Shown one piece after another: positions 8,648 to 17,022 of a DNA stretch of 64,000 nucleotides (position 1 is its first letter; each line of letters opens with the position of its first letter). This DNA comes from a virus. The stretch lies in the IMG/VR virus record IMGVR_UViG_3300023179_007063, positions 33,088-97,087 of that record; one strand, written 5' to 3'. A program made the translations under genes and the position numbers. The notes under the pieces were generated by a model, which was not told the origin of the DNA, did no database searches, and saw nothing but the letters and a program-made list of their open reading frames with translations.

Positions 8648-9114
8648 AGTATGACTACCTCTTCTCTTGCAAAGGACTCAACTTTAAAGAAAGTCTCACT
8701 CATAATGACGGCGTACTTGCCTTGCTTCACTCCTGCATCTTCTTCTTGAGCAAGCAGTATGAAGTTTCCCCACTGCTTGTTCTCCAAGATAAACTTTGCC
8801 TGCTCCCAGACTGATGTGTCGACGTTGTTTCTCTCTAAGATGTCAACTAAGTTTGATGGCAGACCAATTTTTATGTCTTCTATCGTTAAGATCGAAGACA
8901 TGTTCTCTCGACCGGTCATTATAGTCGACGTGCATATGTCTGTGATCTTGTGTATGACACCACAGTTGTTACACTGCGCAAACTTAGAAACTACTGTATC
9001 GTCATCGTTGATGACAGAAAAAACTATGAATCTGTGTGCTGGGGGATCGACTCGTCCCTTGAACGTCGGCAAGACGCATCGACATTTAATGAGATGTCGC
9101 TGACCTCGAGCCAT
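8644..9114 (-). CDS. uncharacterised protein with zinc-ribbon-like cysteines
   Basis: The 156-aa protein has paired cysteines (KCRCVLP near 10-16 and QCNNCGVIHK near 47-56) followed by another Cys (DIC), compatible with one structural zinc. The C-terminal half (LPSNLVDILERNN, TWEQ-like SVWEQAKFILENKQWG) is mixed alpha/beta. I recall proteins of this kind, without assigned function, in marine T4-like phages, but cannot verify it here. It overlaps both neighbouring genes by a few bases within the ClpP operon. Confidence 0.6.
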   Translation of the reverse strand: MARGQRHLIKCRCVLPTFKGRVDPPAHRFIVFSVINDDDTVVSKFAQCNNCGVIHKITDICTSTIMTGRENMSSILTIEDIKIGLPSNLVDILERNNVDTSVWEQAKFILENKQWGNFILLAQEEDAGVKQGKYAVIMSETFFKVESFAREEVVIL

Positions 9115-9374
9115 TACTTGTTTTTCGCCGTCTTGGATACGGTCTTGTGCTCTGAGACGATGTGATTATCAACTGACTTCTGAAAGACACGAATTGCCTT
9201 CTGATATCCCTCTCCAGCTGAAATTGAAACTAAGTTGACCAGCTTTGATAGCTGATCTTCTCTTATGTCTATTAGACCCGTCTTCGATGCTGTTATGAGG
9301 TTGTTGCTTATTGTGTCTTTCACGCTGTCGATTATCAGCTTGGTGTCGTGTACAATCTTATCGGAGGTCTTCAT
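9114..9374 (-). CDS. uncharacterised small helical protein, 86 aa
   Basis: The protein begins MKTSDKIVHDTKLIIDSVKD and is almost entirely predicted helix with alternating charged residues, ending in a basic tail (SKTAKNK). No domain is recognised. It is coupled to the downstream zinc-ribbon-like gene by a TAATG junction and lies 35 bases after the chaperonin-like gene on the same strand, so all five genes from 10552 to 7767 probably form one transcript. Confidence 0.55.
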   Translation of the reverse strand: MKTSDKIVHDTKLIIDSVKDTISNNLITASKTGLIDIREDQLSKLVNLVSISAGEGYQKAIRVFQKSVDNHIVSEHKTVSKTAKNK

Positions 9375-9409
9375 AGCACAATAGTAGGTCTATAGTCAAC
9401 AGTGTAAAC

Positions 9410-10552
9410 TTAGACGATCGCTGTACAGCTTTCTATTGTCGACATGAAGTGTTCATAGTGGCGCTTAGCTACTTCTGTTGCATCTTCTCTACACAGAAGA
9501 GCATGGCTCAGCCATCGAATGACTTCGTCGAATTTCTGACGAGTTGCTTCATACATTGCGTCGTTCGATAGATAGATCGTGACGTGCGAAGACGTGAGAG
9601 ATCGATATCTCTTGGAGAGAATGCTCTCTATCTCAGGTCGATCTTGTATCATCTTCTTTAAGTTCTGAACGTGATCTTCGACTCTCTGCGCTGTACGTCT
9701 GTTCTTTATCACAACAGCAGCATCACGAATTGATATCTCATCTACTGCAGGTGATTTCTTCATGTCTATTGCAGACATTAAGTCCCCCTTAAGACTCGAT
9801 GTGACGTCTGTACCACATACGACTGCGATGTCTACCATGGTGTTTGCATTATCGACATCGAAAGGCACTCTTATCGGTATGATCTTGAATATGCCCCTGT
9901 CATTGTTGACCTTGATGGTATTCAGAACATCATCAGATAGTCCCCTAACGAAGAGCATGCACGTCTCTTTGTTCTCGGCAAGATACTCAAGAATGTGATG
10001 AATTTCACTGATGTTTTCTACGTAACCATCGATGCAAAGAACTGTTGCATTCCTATAAAGACCGGTCTGTTTTAGCAGCACAGGCAAGCTAAATACGTAT
10101 CCATCCGTGGCTTCTACAAATGAAGCTAGTGATCTGGATTTTACAACAGACAATTTACCGGTGAGAGAAGACATGTCACATGCTAAAAGAAACATGTCGA
10201 CCTCTCTCTTTCGAAGTCCTACGAAGAATAGTTTTTCTTCTATTCTATCCCGAGTAATGCCATTTATGGCATTTATGGCATTTATGGCATTTGATTCATA
10301 AGGTGCACCAGCTACAAGCTTGAGTAACTGAATGCCGGCTCCGGCCGACGTCGTCTCTGCTTTCGAAGCATATGCTAGAAGCGTTTGATAGACCCCTGCT
10401 GTGCTTTTGTCTCTGTATTTCTTATCAAAGAATATCTGTAATCTACTTCTAAGACGTAAATTGTCACCTTCTACTGAAAGTGCAGACGTGACAGATTTTG
10501 AATTTTCTATGAAGCTTCTAATTTCTTGTAGCGACGCTTCTACTTTGTTCAC
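9410..10552 (-). CDS. GroEL-like chaperonin protein lacking the ATP-binding half
   Basis: Residues ~165-255 align with the GroEL apical domain: a strand (ATVLCIDGYVENISE) in place of the GroEL 'ILLADKKISNIRE' strand, then LFVRGLSDDVLNTIKVN, RGIFKIIPIRVP and MVDIAVVCGT, corresponding to 'AEDVEGEALATLVVN', 'RGIVKVAAVKAP' and 'MLQDIATLTGGT'. Residues ~280-360 (AAVVIKNRR...QRVEDHVQNLKKMI...HVTIYLSND) follow the GroEL intermediate and C-terminal equatorial path. The GDGTTT nucleotide motif and most of the N-terminal equatorial domain are absent, and the protein has 380 aa against about 545. It may be a substrate-binding cofactor or ATP-independent chaperone, or may modulate host GroEL. It heads the operon that ends with ClpP. 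The homology is by eye. Confidence 0.7.
   Translation of the reverse strand: MNKVEASLQEIRSFIENSKSVTSALSVEGDNLRLRSRLQIFFDKKYRDKSTAGVYQTLLAYASKAETTSAGAGIQLLKLVAGAPYESNAINAINAINGITRDRIEEKLFFVGLRKREVDMFLLACDMSSLTGKLSVVKSRSLASFVEATDGYVFSLPVLLKQTGLYRNATVLCIDGYVENISEIHHILEYLAENKETCMLFVRGLSDDVLNTIKVNNDRGIFKIIPIRVPFDVDNANTMVDIAVVCGTDVTSSLKGDLMSAIDMKKSPAVDEISIRDAAVVIKNRRTAQRVEDHVQNLKKMIQDRPEIESILSKRYRSLTSSHVTIYLSNDAMYEATRQKFDEVIRWLSHALLCREDATEVAKRHYEHFMSTIESCTAIV
10257..10292. repeat. 9-bp tandem repeat, four copies, coding for Asn-Ala-Ile
   Basis: ATGGCATTT is repeated four times (the first copy has one mismatch). On the minus strand it encodes NAINAINAI inside the chaperonin-like protein (about residues 88-97), in the linker before the apical region. 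The in-frame 9-bp unit can change copy number by slippage without breaking the frame. Confidence 0.9.
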
Positions 10553-10589
10553 TCATCTATCATACGACAAATCTGTGTATTGAACAAGA

Positions 10590-11108
10590 TCACATGTGCT
10601 TCTCAATCCAATTGAAGATGAGCGTAATTGCTCCTCCGCCCAGGGCTACTACTATCCACTTGATGATCGATCCAGCCTGATCTTTTGATCTTGTAAGATG
10701 GTCGACGGTCTTTTCTAGCTGAACTATCTTGTCAGCATTATCATCGACATTTTGCTCGTGCTTCGTGTCTGACTTTTCTTGGTGTTTCTTCCATTCAGTA
10801 AGCTCTGCTAGCTTCTGTGACGTCTCACCGTGTTGTTGAGCGTTTTCAATCTTAGCAGCTCCGATCTTGGCAAAGATTCCATCGATAGGATCGTAGATCG
10901 AGTCGTGTATCTTGTCGACTTTTGTGACTATTTGTCCCTGGCATTGCTCGATTTTATCAATCTTGAATAGAAGAGTATCAAATCCACCGTTGAGAGCTGC
11001 GCTAGACGTTATCTTTCGCTGAATCTCCTCGAGCAGCTCTGACTCTTTCTTTTGTTCTATCTTCTGGTTCGTAACTGCAATAGGACGAACAGAAAGTCTT
11101 TTTGCCAT
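10590..11108 (-). CDS. coiled-coil protein with C-terminal membrane anchor
   Basis: I chose the ATG at 11108 (MAKRLSVRPIAV) because a GGAG lies 7 bases before it; the ATG two codons upstream touches the same Shine-Dalgarno and is too close. The 172-aa protein has a long charged helical region (roughly residues 20-140, with Lys/Glu/Gln heptad-like spacing) and ends in one hydrophobic segment (IIKWIVVALGGGAITLIF) followed by NWIEKHM. This is the layout of a tail-anchored inner-membrane protein facing the cytoplasm. A holin is unlikely given the single TM and long coiled coil. A role in superinfection exclusion or membrane organisation is possible but unproven. Confidence 0.65.
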   Translation of the reverse strand: MAKRLSVRPIAVTNQKIEQKKESELLEEIQRKITSSAALNGGFDTLLFKIDKIEQCQGQIVTKVDKIHDSIYDPIDGIFAKIGAAKIENAQQHGETSQKLAELTEWKKHQEKSDTKHEQNVDDNADKIVQLEKTVDHLTRSKDQAGSIIKWIVVALGGGAITLIFNWIEKHM

Positions 11109-11141
11109 GTACATTCTCCGGGCGACTAAGTAGATTCCTCT

Positions 11142-11149
11142 CTTAAATA
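11142..11149 (+). promoter_or_regulatory. possible T4-type late promoter element
   Basis: CTTAAATA matches 6 of 8 positions of the T4 late consensus TATAAATA and lies 44 bases before the first gene of the glycan cassette, in the divergent gap after the coiled-coil gene. The phage encodes a gp55-like late sigma, so such promoters are expected. The AT-rich leader follows directly. It is a motif match only. Confidence 0.3.
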
Positions 11150-11192
11150 GTAAGAATTTTAAGTCTTAAAGAAAAAATAGGAATTCAGAGAA

Positions 11193-13208
11193 ATGGCAAA
11201 TTTCAGAGACGCAGTGTTCGTAGATCCGAACAAATTAATACGCGATGATGCAGATATCATATTTGTTTCCGATCTTTTTGAAGAAGACTACGTCGGCGGT
11301 GCAGAGCTGACAACTGAAGCTCTCATCCAGGAATCTCCCTACAAAATTCAGAAATTGCACTCAAGAGATGTGAAGTTAGCTCACCTGTCACAAGGCGTAG
11401 CTAAAACGTGGCTCTTCGGAAATTTCTCACAGATTAATCCCGAGCTAATCCCCAGCATCATTGCGAACCTTAAGTACTCGGTCTTAGAGTACGACTACAA
11501 GTATTGCAAGTATAGATCACCAGAGAAGCATGAAGCATCTACTGGTGATAAGTGTGACTGCCAGAACAACCTATCGGGAAAGCTGGTCTCTGCTTTCTAT
11601 TACGGTTCATTGTGCATGTGGTGGATGTCAGAGAAGCAGAAGCAAAGATATCTGGAACTGTTTCCGTTCTTGTCTGAGAAAGACAACATCGTACTATCTA
11701 GTGTATTTTCAAAAAATACTCTGGGCACCATCCAGATCCTACGAACAGCTGCTTCAAAGAACGAACGTAAGGGCTGGGTTGTCCTTGGTTCTGACTCTTG
11801 GGTAAAGGGGGCAGAGGCTGCCAAGAAGTGGTGCGAAGACAACGGCAAAGATGCTCAAGTCATTTGGAACTTGAGATACGATGAGACGCTAGCTAAGCTT
11901 GCAGCAGCTGAGGGTTTTGTTTATCTGCCAGCCGGCGCAGACACTTGTCCTCGAATGGTCATCGAAGCGAAGTTGCTAGGATGTAAGCTCGAGCTGAATG
12001 ACAACGTTCAGCACAGAGACGAAGAGTGGTTTGCAACCGACGACATCGACAGCATTCACGACTATCTATATGCAGCTCCTACAACTTTCTGGAACGTGAT
12101 TCGACACCTCATGGATAAGAAGCCGACGATCTCAGGCTACACAACGACATACAACTGCGTAACACAAGGTTATCCGTTCGAGCAGAGCATCAGGTCCATG
12201 ATGCAGTTCTGTGATGAGGTATGCGTAGTCGATGGAGGATCTACTGATGAGACACCCGAGAAGCTCTTTCAGCTTCAGATGGAGAACAGCGGTCTAGACG
12301 GCAAAGGTCGAGAAGACTTCATGCTTAGTATGGAGACCGGTCCCGATGGGATCAAACTTCGAGATGCTATGGAAAAGCTCAATGAGATTTCCAAGGTCAA
12401 GGTCAAGTTCATTGCTAGAGACTGGTCACATCCACGTCATGCTGTGTTCGATGGCATGCAGAAGGCCGAGGCTAGGAAGATGTGCATGGGAGAGTTCTGC
12501 TGGCAGATGGATTCCGATGAGATAGTGCACGAAGACGACTTCTCGAAGGTGTCTGACTTGTGTAGCAAGATGCCTAAGAACGTTGATCTTATATCGCTCC
12601 CTGTCGTCGAGTATTGGGGCGGCTCTGAAAAAGTTCGTGTCGACATACAGCCCTGGAAGTGGCGTCTCAGCAGAAACCAGTCGTACATAACTCACGGAAT
12701 TCCCGTAGAGCTACGTGCCAAAGATGGAAATGGAGACGTCTATGCTTCGAGTGGAACAGACGGTTGTGATCTGATCCACACAGAGTCAGGAGAACGTATA
12801 CCGCACCTTACTTTCCACAACGAAGACTCTGAAAAGTTGAGGCTAGCTGCTATGTCAGGCAACGCCGCAGCACTCAAGCAGTATGAGACGTGGTTCAATG
12901 CCGTCGTAGAAAACTTACCGGGCGTACACCACTATTCTTGGTTTGACATTCCCAGAAAGATGAGACTCTATCGTGACTACTGGACACGTCACTGGAACTC
13001 TCTGTTCAACAAGTCTCTCGAAGACACTGCAGAGACGAACATGATGTTTGATCTACCTTGGGCTGAAGTGACAGAAGAGATGATCGAGGCCCGTGCGAAA
13101 GAACTAGCAGAAAAGACGGGAGGTTGGATCTGGCATCAGAAGTGGAATGGTCAGAATATACCTTCGATCAAGTGCGGTAGAAGTCAACCAAATCTAATGG
13201 CTCTTTGA
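11193..13208 (+). CDS. two-domain glycosyltransferase (GT-B-like plus GT2)
   Basis: This 671-aa protein is the first gene of the glycan cassette. Residues ~1-300 look like a GT-B (family 4-like) enzyme: GGAELTTEALI near the start and a donor-site-like GADTCPRMVIEAKLLG near 250. Residues ~310-500 form a GT-A family 2 domain: TTTYNCVTQGYPFEQSI, VVDGGSTDETPEKL, and the metal-binding QMDSDEIVHEDD. The C-terminal ~170 residues are of mixed composition. A bifunctional transferase adding two sugars is the simplest reading. An AGGA precedes the ATG. The next gene follows after 13 bases. Confidence 0.82.
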   Translation: MANFRDAVFVDPNKLIRDDADIIFVSDLFEEDYVGGAELTTEALIQESPYKIQKLHSRDVKLAHLSQGVAKTWLFGNFSQINPELIPSIIANLKYSVLEYDYKYCKYRSPEKHEASTGDKCDCQNNLSGKLVSAFYYGSLCMWWMSEKQKQRYLELFPFLSEKDNIVLSSVFSKNTLGTIQILRTAASKNERKGWVVLGSDSWVKGAEAAKKWCEDNGKDAQVIWNLRYDETLAKLAAAEGFVYLPAGADTCPRMVIEAKLLGCKLELNDNVQHRDEEWFATDDIDSIHDYLYAAPTTFWNVIRHLMDKKPTISGYTTTYNCVTQGYPFEQSIRSMMQFCDEVCVVDGGSTDETPEKLFQLQMENSGLDGKGREDFMLSMETGPDGIKLRDAMEKLNEISKVKVKFIARDWSHPRHAVFDGMQKAEARKMCMGEFCWQMDSDEIVHEDDFSKVSDLCSKMPKNVDLISLPVVEYWGGSEKVRVDIQPWKWRLSRNQSYITHGIPVELRAKDGNGDVYASSGTDGCDLIHTESGERIPHLTFHNEDSEKLRLAAMSGNAAALKQYETWFNAVVENLPGVHHYSWFDIPRKMRLYRDYWTRHWNSLFNKSLEDTAETNMMFDLPWAEVTEEMIEARAKELAEKTGGWIWHQKWNGQNIPSIKCGRSQPNLMAL

Positions 13209-13221
13209 GAGAAGGAACCTA

Positions 13222-13947
13222 ATGAAAATTATAGACATAAGGAAGAAGCTTGAAGAATTGGGAACAAGTGTCTCAAGCATTCCACTTGGAGATTTTGACT
13301 ATATTGGAAAATTTACAGCAGAAAGAATGAGAGATAGGGGGTCAGATCTCTATAACAAAGTAGGGGCCTTCTATAGATCGAATTACGAAAGAGGAATTTT
13401 GATCAGTACTCTTATCAAGACCTATAAGATTGAGTCAGTTTTAGAGATAGGTTTTGGTAGAGGATATTCTACCTTCTGTGCTGCAAAAACATTTGATGAG
13501 CTTGGTATACAAGGGAAGATACACACAATTGATCCTAATTTCGATCAAAACCTAATTCAGAGTCTAAAAAGTGTATTTCCTCAAAAATGGTTCAGCTATA
13601 TAACTTTTATGAATGGAACATCAAGAGATGTTCTTCCATCTATTAGAGAAGAATATGATCTCATATACATCGATGGAGACCACTCATATGAGGGAACAAA
13701 ATTTGACTGGGAGATGACTAAAAACAAGTGGAAAAAGTGTCTTCTATTTGATGACTATCATCTACCAACAAAGAACGACCCGGGAATTCAATGCAGAGAA
13801 TTGATCGATACTATCGAAGATCCTTCAAAAGAATTGATCATAGGAGATAGAAGAATATTCTTTGATGATAGAAGACTACCTGACGATAAGATAGACTACG
13901 GTCAAGTCCTATTGACAAAACAGGGAATCATTAGCAATGACTGGTAA
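13222..13947 (+). CDS. class I SAM-dependent methyltransferase
   Basis: The 241-aa protein has motif I VLEIGFGRGYSTFCAA (near 74-89), an acidic post-I segment (IHTIDPNFD), and IYIDGDHSYEGTKFDW, the 'DGDHSYEG' hallmark of the Methyltransf_24 group. Such enzymes often methylate sugars or polyketides; in this context a glycan O-methyltransferase is likely. The gene is more AT-rich than its upstream neighbour. It overlaps the next glycosyltransferase by 11 bases. Confidence 0.8.
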   Translation: MKIIDIRKKLEELGTSVSSIPLGDFDYIGKFTAERMRDRGSDLYNKVGAFYRSNYERGILISTLIKTYKIESVLEIGFGRGYSTFCAAKTFDELGIQGKIHTIDPNFDQNLIQSLKSVFPQKWFSYITFMNGTSRDVLPSIREEYDLIYIDGDHSYEGTKFDWEMTKNKWKKCLLFDDYHLPTKNDPGIQCRELIDTIEDPSKELIIGDRRIFFDDRRLPDDKIDYGQVLLTKQGIISNDW

Positions 13948-14662
13948 TAGATTCGTGTTTGTGTGTCCAATGTTTAATGCATCCAAGACGCTTGAGAGAC
14001 TTTTACACTCACTCTATGGACAGTCATACGAAGACTGGAAAATCATTATACTAGATGACGTTTCAGACAAGAACGATTCTATGCGTTGCAACGAGATTAT
14101 CTACTCGTTTAGAAATTTCGGCTACGGCAAGATCAAGATCATTCACAACTCAGAGAAGAAGTGGGAAGTTGCAAATGTTCTTCATGGCATCTCGATGTGC
14201 GATGATAACGACATCGTCTGCAGGATAGATGCTGATGACTGGTTGACCGATCTGGATGCGCTAGCAATCATAGACTCGACCTATCAACAGACAGGATGTG
14301 ATGCTCTTTGGACTGCTCATCGGTGGAGCTTTAGCGACAAGAACATCAGCGGTCCCATGCCTGAAGATGCTGATCCTTATGTGTTTCCTTGGGTTTCAAG
14401 TCATCTGAAGACGTTTCGAAAGAGCCTCATCAATGACGTCAAAGACGAGAACTTTAGAGGGGAAGATGGCAACTACATTCGTAGAGCCGGCGATCAAGCA
14501 ATCTATCTTCCCGTTCTCAAGAAAGCAAAGAAACGCTTGTTCTTACCGCGAGTGATGTACCACTATACTATCAAAGACGTCCCAGAGACCTATCAAACTG
14601 ATGACGCCAGGTTTCAGAGAGACGAAGCTGTCTTCTTGAGGAAAAGGGGTTACATAGAATGA
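13937..14662 (+). CDS. family 2 glycosyltransferase
   Basis: A GT-A fold is seen from residue 5: FVFVCPMFNASKTLERLLHS, IIILDDVSDKND and the metal-binding CRIDADDWL (DAD motif, about residue 97). The rest (WVSSHLKTFRKSLI and GDQAIYLPVL) is typical of the acceptor half of GT2 enzymes. At 241 aa it is short but complete. It probably transfers one sugar from a nucleotide donor in the cytoplasm. It is coupled at both ends (11-base overlap upstream, ATGA downstream). Confidence 0.85.
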   Translation: MTGNRFVFVCPMFNASKTLERLLHSLYGQSYEDWKIIILDDVSDKNDSMRCNEIIYSFRNFGYGKIKIIHNSEKKWEVANVLHGISMCDDNDIVCRIDADDWLTDLDALAIIDSTYQQTGCDALWTAHRWSFSDKNISGPMPEDADPYVFPWVSSHLKTFRKSLINDVKDENFRGEDGNYIRRAGDQAIYLPVLKKAKKRLFLPRVMYHYTIKDVPETYQTDDARFQRDEAVFLRKRGYIE

Positions 14663-15027
14663 AATCTACCGTAAACGAAACGATTACAAAGCTTCTGGTA
14701 GAGAGGTTGCAGTGGAGGAAAGAACAAAAGCTTGACACGTCTACCTGCTCAGAGATATACCAAGACATCTTCTTTACTCTTTCTGAGATAGTGAAAGAGG
14801 CTAACACGCCGCTTAGCAATGAGTCAGTGAACCTGCTGTCGCAAATGTACTATGACAGTGTGACAGTACAGACGTCATCAGGTCCCATGGAGCTAGATCC
14901 TAACATCTTCACCCAGCGTGCCAAGATAGAAAATATCCCAACAAAGGAGCTAGCTCTTCTTGCTACGATGATGAATGGAACACCCTATGGCGACATCTTC
15001 GTCGGTGCTGTCAAGAGGCGGTCTTGA
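14659..15027 (+). CDS. uncharacterised protein in glycan cassette, 122 aa
   Basis: The protein begins MKSTVNETITKLLVERLQWR and is predicted mostly helical, with no transferase motif, membrane segment or signal peptide. It is locked into the operon: its ATG overlaps the previous stop (ATGA) and its TGA overlaps a TTG start for the next gene. That coupling implies a role with the neighbouring glycosyltransferases, but nothing in the sequence says which. Confidence 0.6.
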   Translation: MKSTVNETITKLLVERLQWRKEQKLDTSTCSEIYQDIFFTLSEIVKEANTPLSNESVNLLSQMYYDSVTVQTSSGPMELDPNIFTQRAKIENIPTKELALLATMMNGTPYGDIFVGAVKRRS

Positions 15028-15965
15028 AGGTACACGTCGACAATGTCGACCCAGCATCAAGAAGTGGTCCTAACTCTTTTGCATTTCGACTAACAACAGA
15101 GCTTGTCAAGCGAGGTCACACTGTCGCTCTAGACAGTGGAAAAGATGCAGACGTCTCTCTCATTTTCATAGAGCCTTCGGGAAGACAACTTGCAAAGCGA
15201 ACAGTACAACGTCTAGATGGAATATGGTTTGCACCTGACGAGTTCCACCACAAGAATTCAAACATCAAGCAGATTTATCACCAAGCTGACCATGTCATAT
15301 GGCAGTCTCAGTTTGACAGAAACATGACGACTACCTGGTGGGGTTCTCCTCGAGAGGGTTCAGTTGTCTCAAACGGCGCCTCAAACAGTTACAAGAAGTT
15401 TGACGCTGTAGAGGCTCAGATGGGTCTCCTCAGAGAGAAACACGAGAAGATCTTCGTGTGTTCTGCGAACTGGCATCCTCAGAAGAGACTGAAGGACAAC
15501 ATCCGTCTCTTTCGACACCTCAAGACCCACTATCCCACAGCGTGTCTCATTGTCATGGGATCTAACGGACACAACGGTGGCGAGTCTGACGTGTACGTAG
15601 TGGGAAACCAGCCTCACGATGTGTGCATGCAAGTCTTCGAAGCATCGGACTGGATGTTACACCTCGCGTGGCTAGACCACTGTCCCAACACCGTAGTAGA
15701 GTCCCTGTCCGTAGGAACACCAGTCATCTGCACAGAAGACGGAGGAACACGAGAGATTGTGGGAGACTATGGCATTGTCCTTCGCGAAGACGTGAAGTAC
15801 AACTACGAGCTGAAAGACTACGACTCGCCCCCTCCTATTGACGTGACACAGGTAGGTATCCTACCATCGAAGAACGACCTGGGTGACCACCCAGACTTAT
15901 CGATAGAAACAAGTGCAAGTAACTACATTAGAATATTCGAAGATTTACTAAAGAAGATACCATGA
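15024..15965 (+). CDS. GT-B (family 4-like) glycosyltransferase, TTG start
   Basis: The start is TTG at 15024, overlapping the previous stop as TTGA, the same junction style as the ATGA and GTGA overlaps elsewhere in this operon. The 313-aa product has an N-terminal SGPNSFAFRLTTELVKRGH (the usual acceptor-side glycine loop and first helix) and a C-terminal donor half: FVCSANWHPQKRLKDNI, LIVMGSNGHNGG and CPNTVVESLSVGTPVICTE. The helix 'P.TVVESLS.GTPVI' is the nucleotide-sugar binding site of GT4 enzymes. The next gene is coupled by ATGA. Confidence 0.82.
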   Translation: MKVHVDNVDPASRSGPNSFAFRLTTELVKRGHTVALDSGKDADVSLIFIEPSGRQLAKRTVQRLDGIWFAPDEFHHKNSNIKQIYHQADHVIWQSQFDRNMTTTWWGSPREGSVVSNGASNSYKKFDAVEAQMGLLREKHEKIFVCSANWHPQKRLKDNIRLFRHLKTHYPTACLIVMGSNGHNGGESDVYVVGNQPHDVCMQVFEASDWMLHLAWLDHCPNTVVESLSVGTPVICTEDGGTREIVGDYGIVLREDVKYNYELKDYDSPPPIDVTQVGILPSKNDLGDHPDLSIETSASNYIRIFEDLLKKIP

Positions 15966-16858
15966 ACAAAGTCTACGTTCTACCACCTCGAGAAGATTGG
16001 ATTGTTGACAGGTTTGTCAAAGAGTGGAATGAAGACAACTCCGACATTAGTGTGCATCACCCGAAAGATGCACAAGTTGTGTGGCTACTAGCAGACTGGT
16101 GTTGGGAGCGACTCTGGAGAAGTGGTGCGCTGAAAGACAAGAAGGTGATCACAACTGTGCACCACATAGTACCAGAGAAATTCGGACATCAGCAACGCCA
16201 AGAGTTCGATGTAAGAGACAAGATCACAACTGCGTATCACGTCTATAACGAGAGGACACTAGACTTTATTCGTCCGATGACAGACAAGCCCGTACACTTC
16301 ATCAAATACTGGGCAAATCAGAAAATCTGGAATGTAACTGAGTCGAAGTCAGAACTGCGCAAGAAGTACGACATACCTGAAGATGGTGTGAAAGTAATTG
16401 GATCATTTCAGAGAGACACTGAGGGTCACGATCTCAAGAGTCCAAAGCTGGAGAAAGGTCCCGATCTTTTTGCTGACTACGTAGGAAAGCTGGCGGAGAA
16501 ACCCTTCGTTCTACTTGCAGGCTGGAGAAGACAATACGTGATCAGTCGCCTAGAGACTATGGGCATTCCTTACAAGTACTTCGAAAGGCCCGATCAAAGC
16601 ACAGTCAACGAGCTTTATCAGTGCTTGGACTTGTATGTTGTTTCAGCTAGACACGAAGGAGGTCCACAGTCACTCATCGAATGTGGACTTACTAATGTAC
16701 CTGTCATCTCAACTCCCGTTGGAATTGCCGAACAAGTTCTACCGAGCAGTGCGATAAATGTCGATCTCGCAAAAGCAGAACCTGCAATACCCGATGTCGA
16801 CAGTTGGAAACTGCCAGACGGCTATTTGCTGTATAGAAAGCTGATAAATTCTCTCTAG
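15962..16858 (+). CDS. GT-B (family 4) glycosyltransferase
   Basis: The 298-aa protein shows the E-x7-E donor motif HEGGPQSLIECGLTNVPVIS near 238-257, with the usual GT4 segment upstream (VIGSFQRDTEGHDL, PFVLLAGWRRQYVI). The N-terminal half is shortened compared with typical GT4 enzymes (~370 aa), as in its neighbours. The ATG overlaps the preceding stop. The next coding remnant begins 28 bases later, the first real gap in the cassette, next to a decayed carbamoyltransferase. Confidence 0.83.
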   Translation: MNKVYVLPPREDWIVDRFVKEWNEDNSDISVHHPKDAQVVWLLADWCWERLWRSGALKDKKVITTVHHIVPEKFGHQQRQEFDVRDKITTAYHVYNERTLDFIRPMTDKPVHFIKYWANQKIWNVTESKSELRKKYDIPEDGVKVIGSFQRDTEGHDLKSPKLEKGPDLFADYVGKLAEKPFVLLAGWRRQYVISRLETMGIPYKYFERPDQSTVNELYQCLDLYVVSARHEGGPQSLIECGLTNVPVISTPVGIAEQVLPSSAINVDLAKAEPAIPDVDSWKLPDGYLLYRKLINSL

Positions 16859-16885
16859 AGTGTGGTACCTTATGTCAAGGTACAC

Positions 16886-17022
16886 ATGAAGATAGCAGGT
16901 ATTTGGTCAGGTCACGATTGCTCGTATTGCATACTTGATTCCGGAAAACCGGTTGCTTCTTGGGAACCAACATCGACTATTTATACTTTCCCGAGTACAA
17001 CAAGATCTTGAGGAGAAAGTGA
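16886..17022 (+). pseudogene. carbamoyltransferase remnant with large internal deletion
   Basis: Frame 1 from ATG 16886 encodes MKIAGIWSGHDCSYCILD, the N-terminus of NodU/CmcH-type carbamoyltransferases ('MKI.GI..GHD.S..ILD.GK'). From about 16954 a different frame encodes CFLGTNIDYLYFPEYNKIL and stops at 17020-17022. That matches the C-terminal end of the same family ('..CF..T.IDYLV.GN..L'). Only about 25 N-terminal and 22 C-terminal codons remain out of some 550, joined out of frame near 16951-16960. The stop still overlaps the GTG start of the next gene as GTGA, so the deletion was clean. The family assignment is by eye from two short ends. Confidence 0.7.

Noticed and set aside
16935-17018. 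N-terminal extension of the glycosyltransferase to ATG 16935
   Set aside because: The 28 codons overlap the carbamoyltransferase remnant, and GTG 17019 makes a GTGA overlap and starts the conserved fold.
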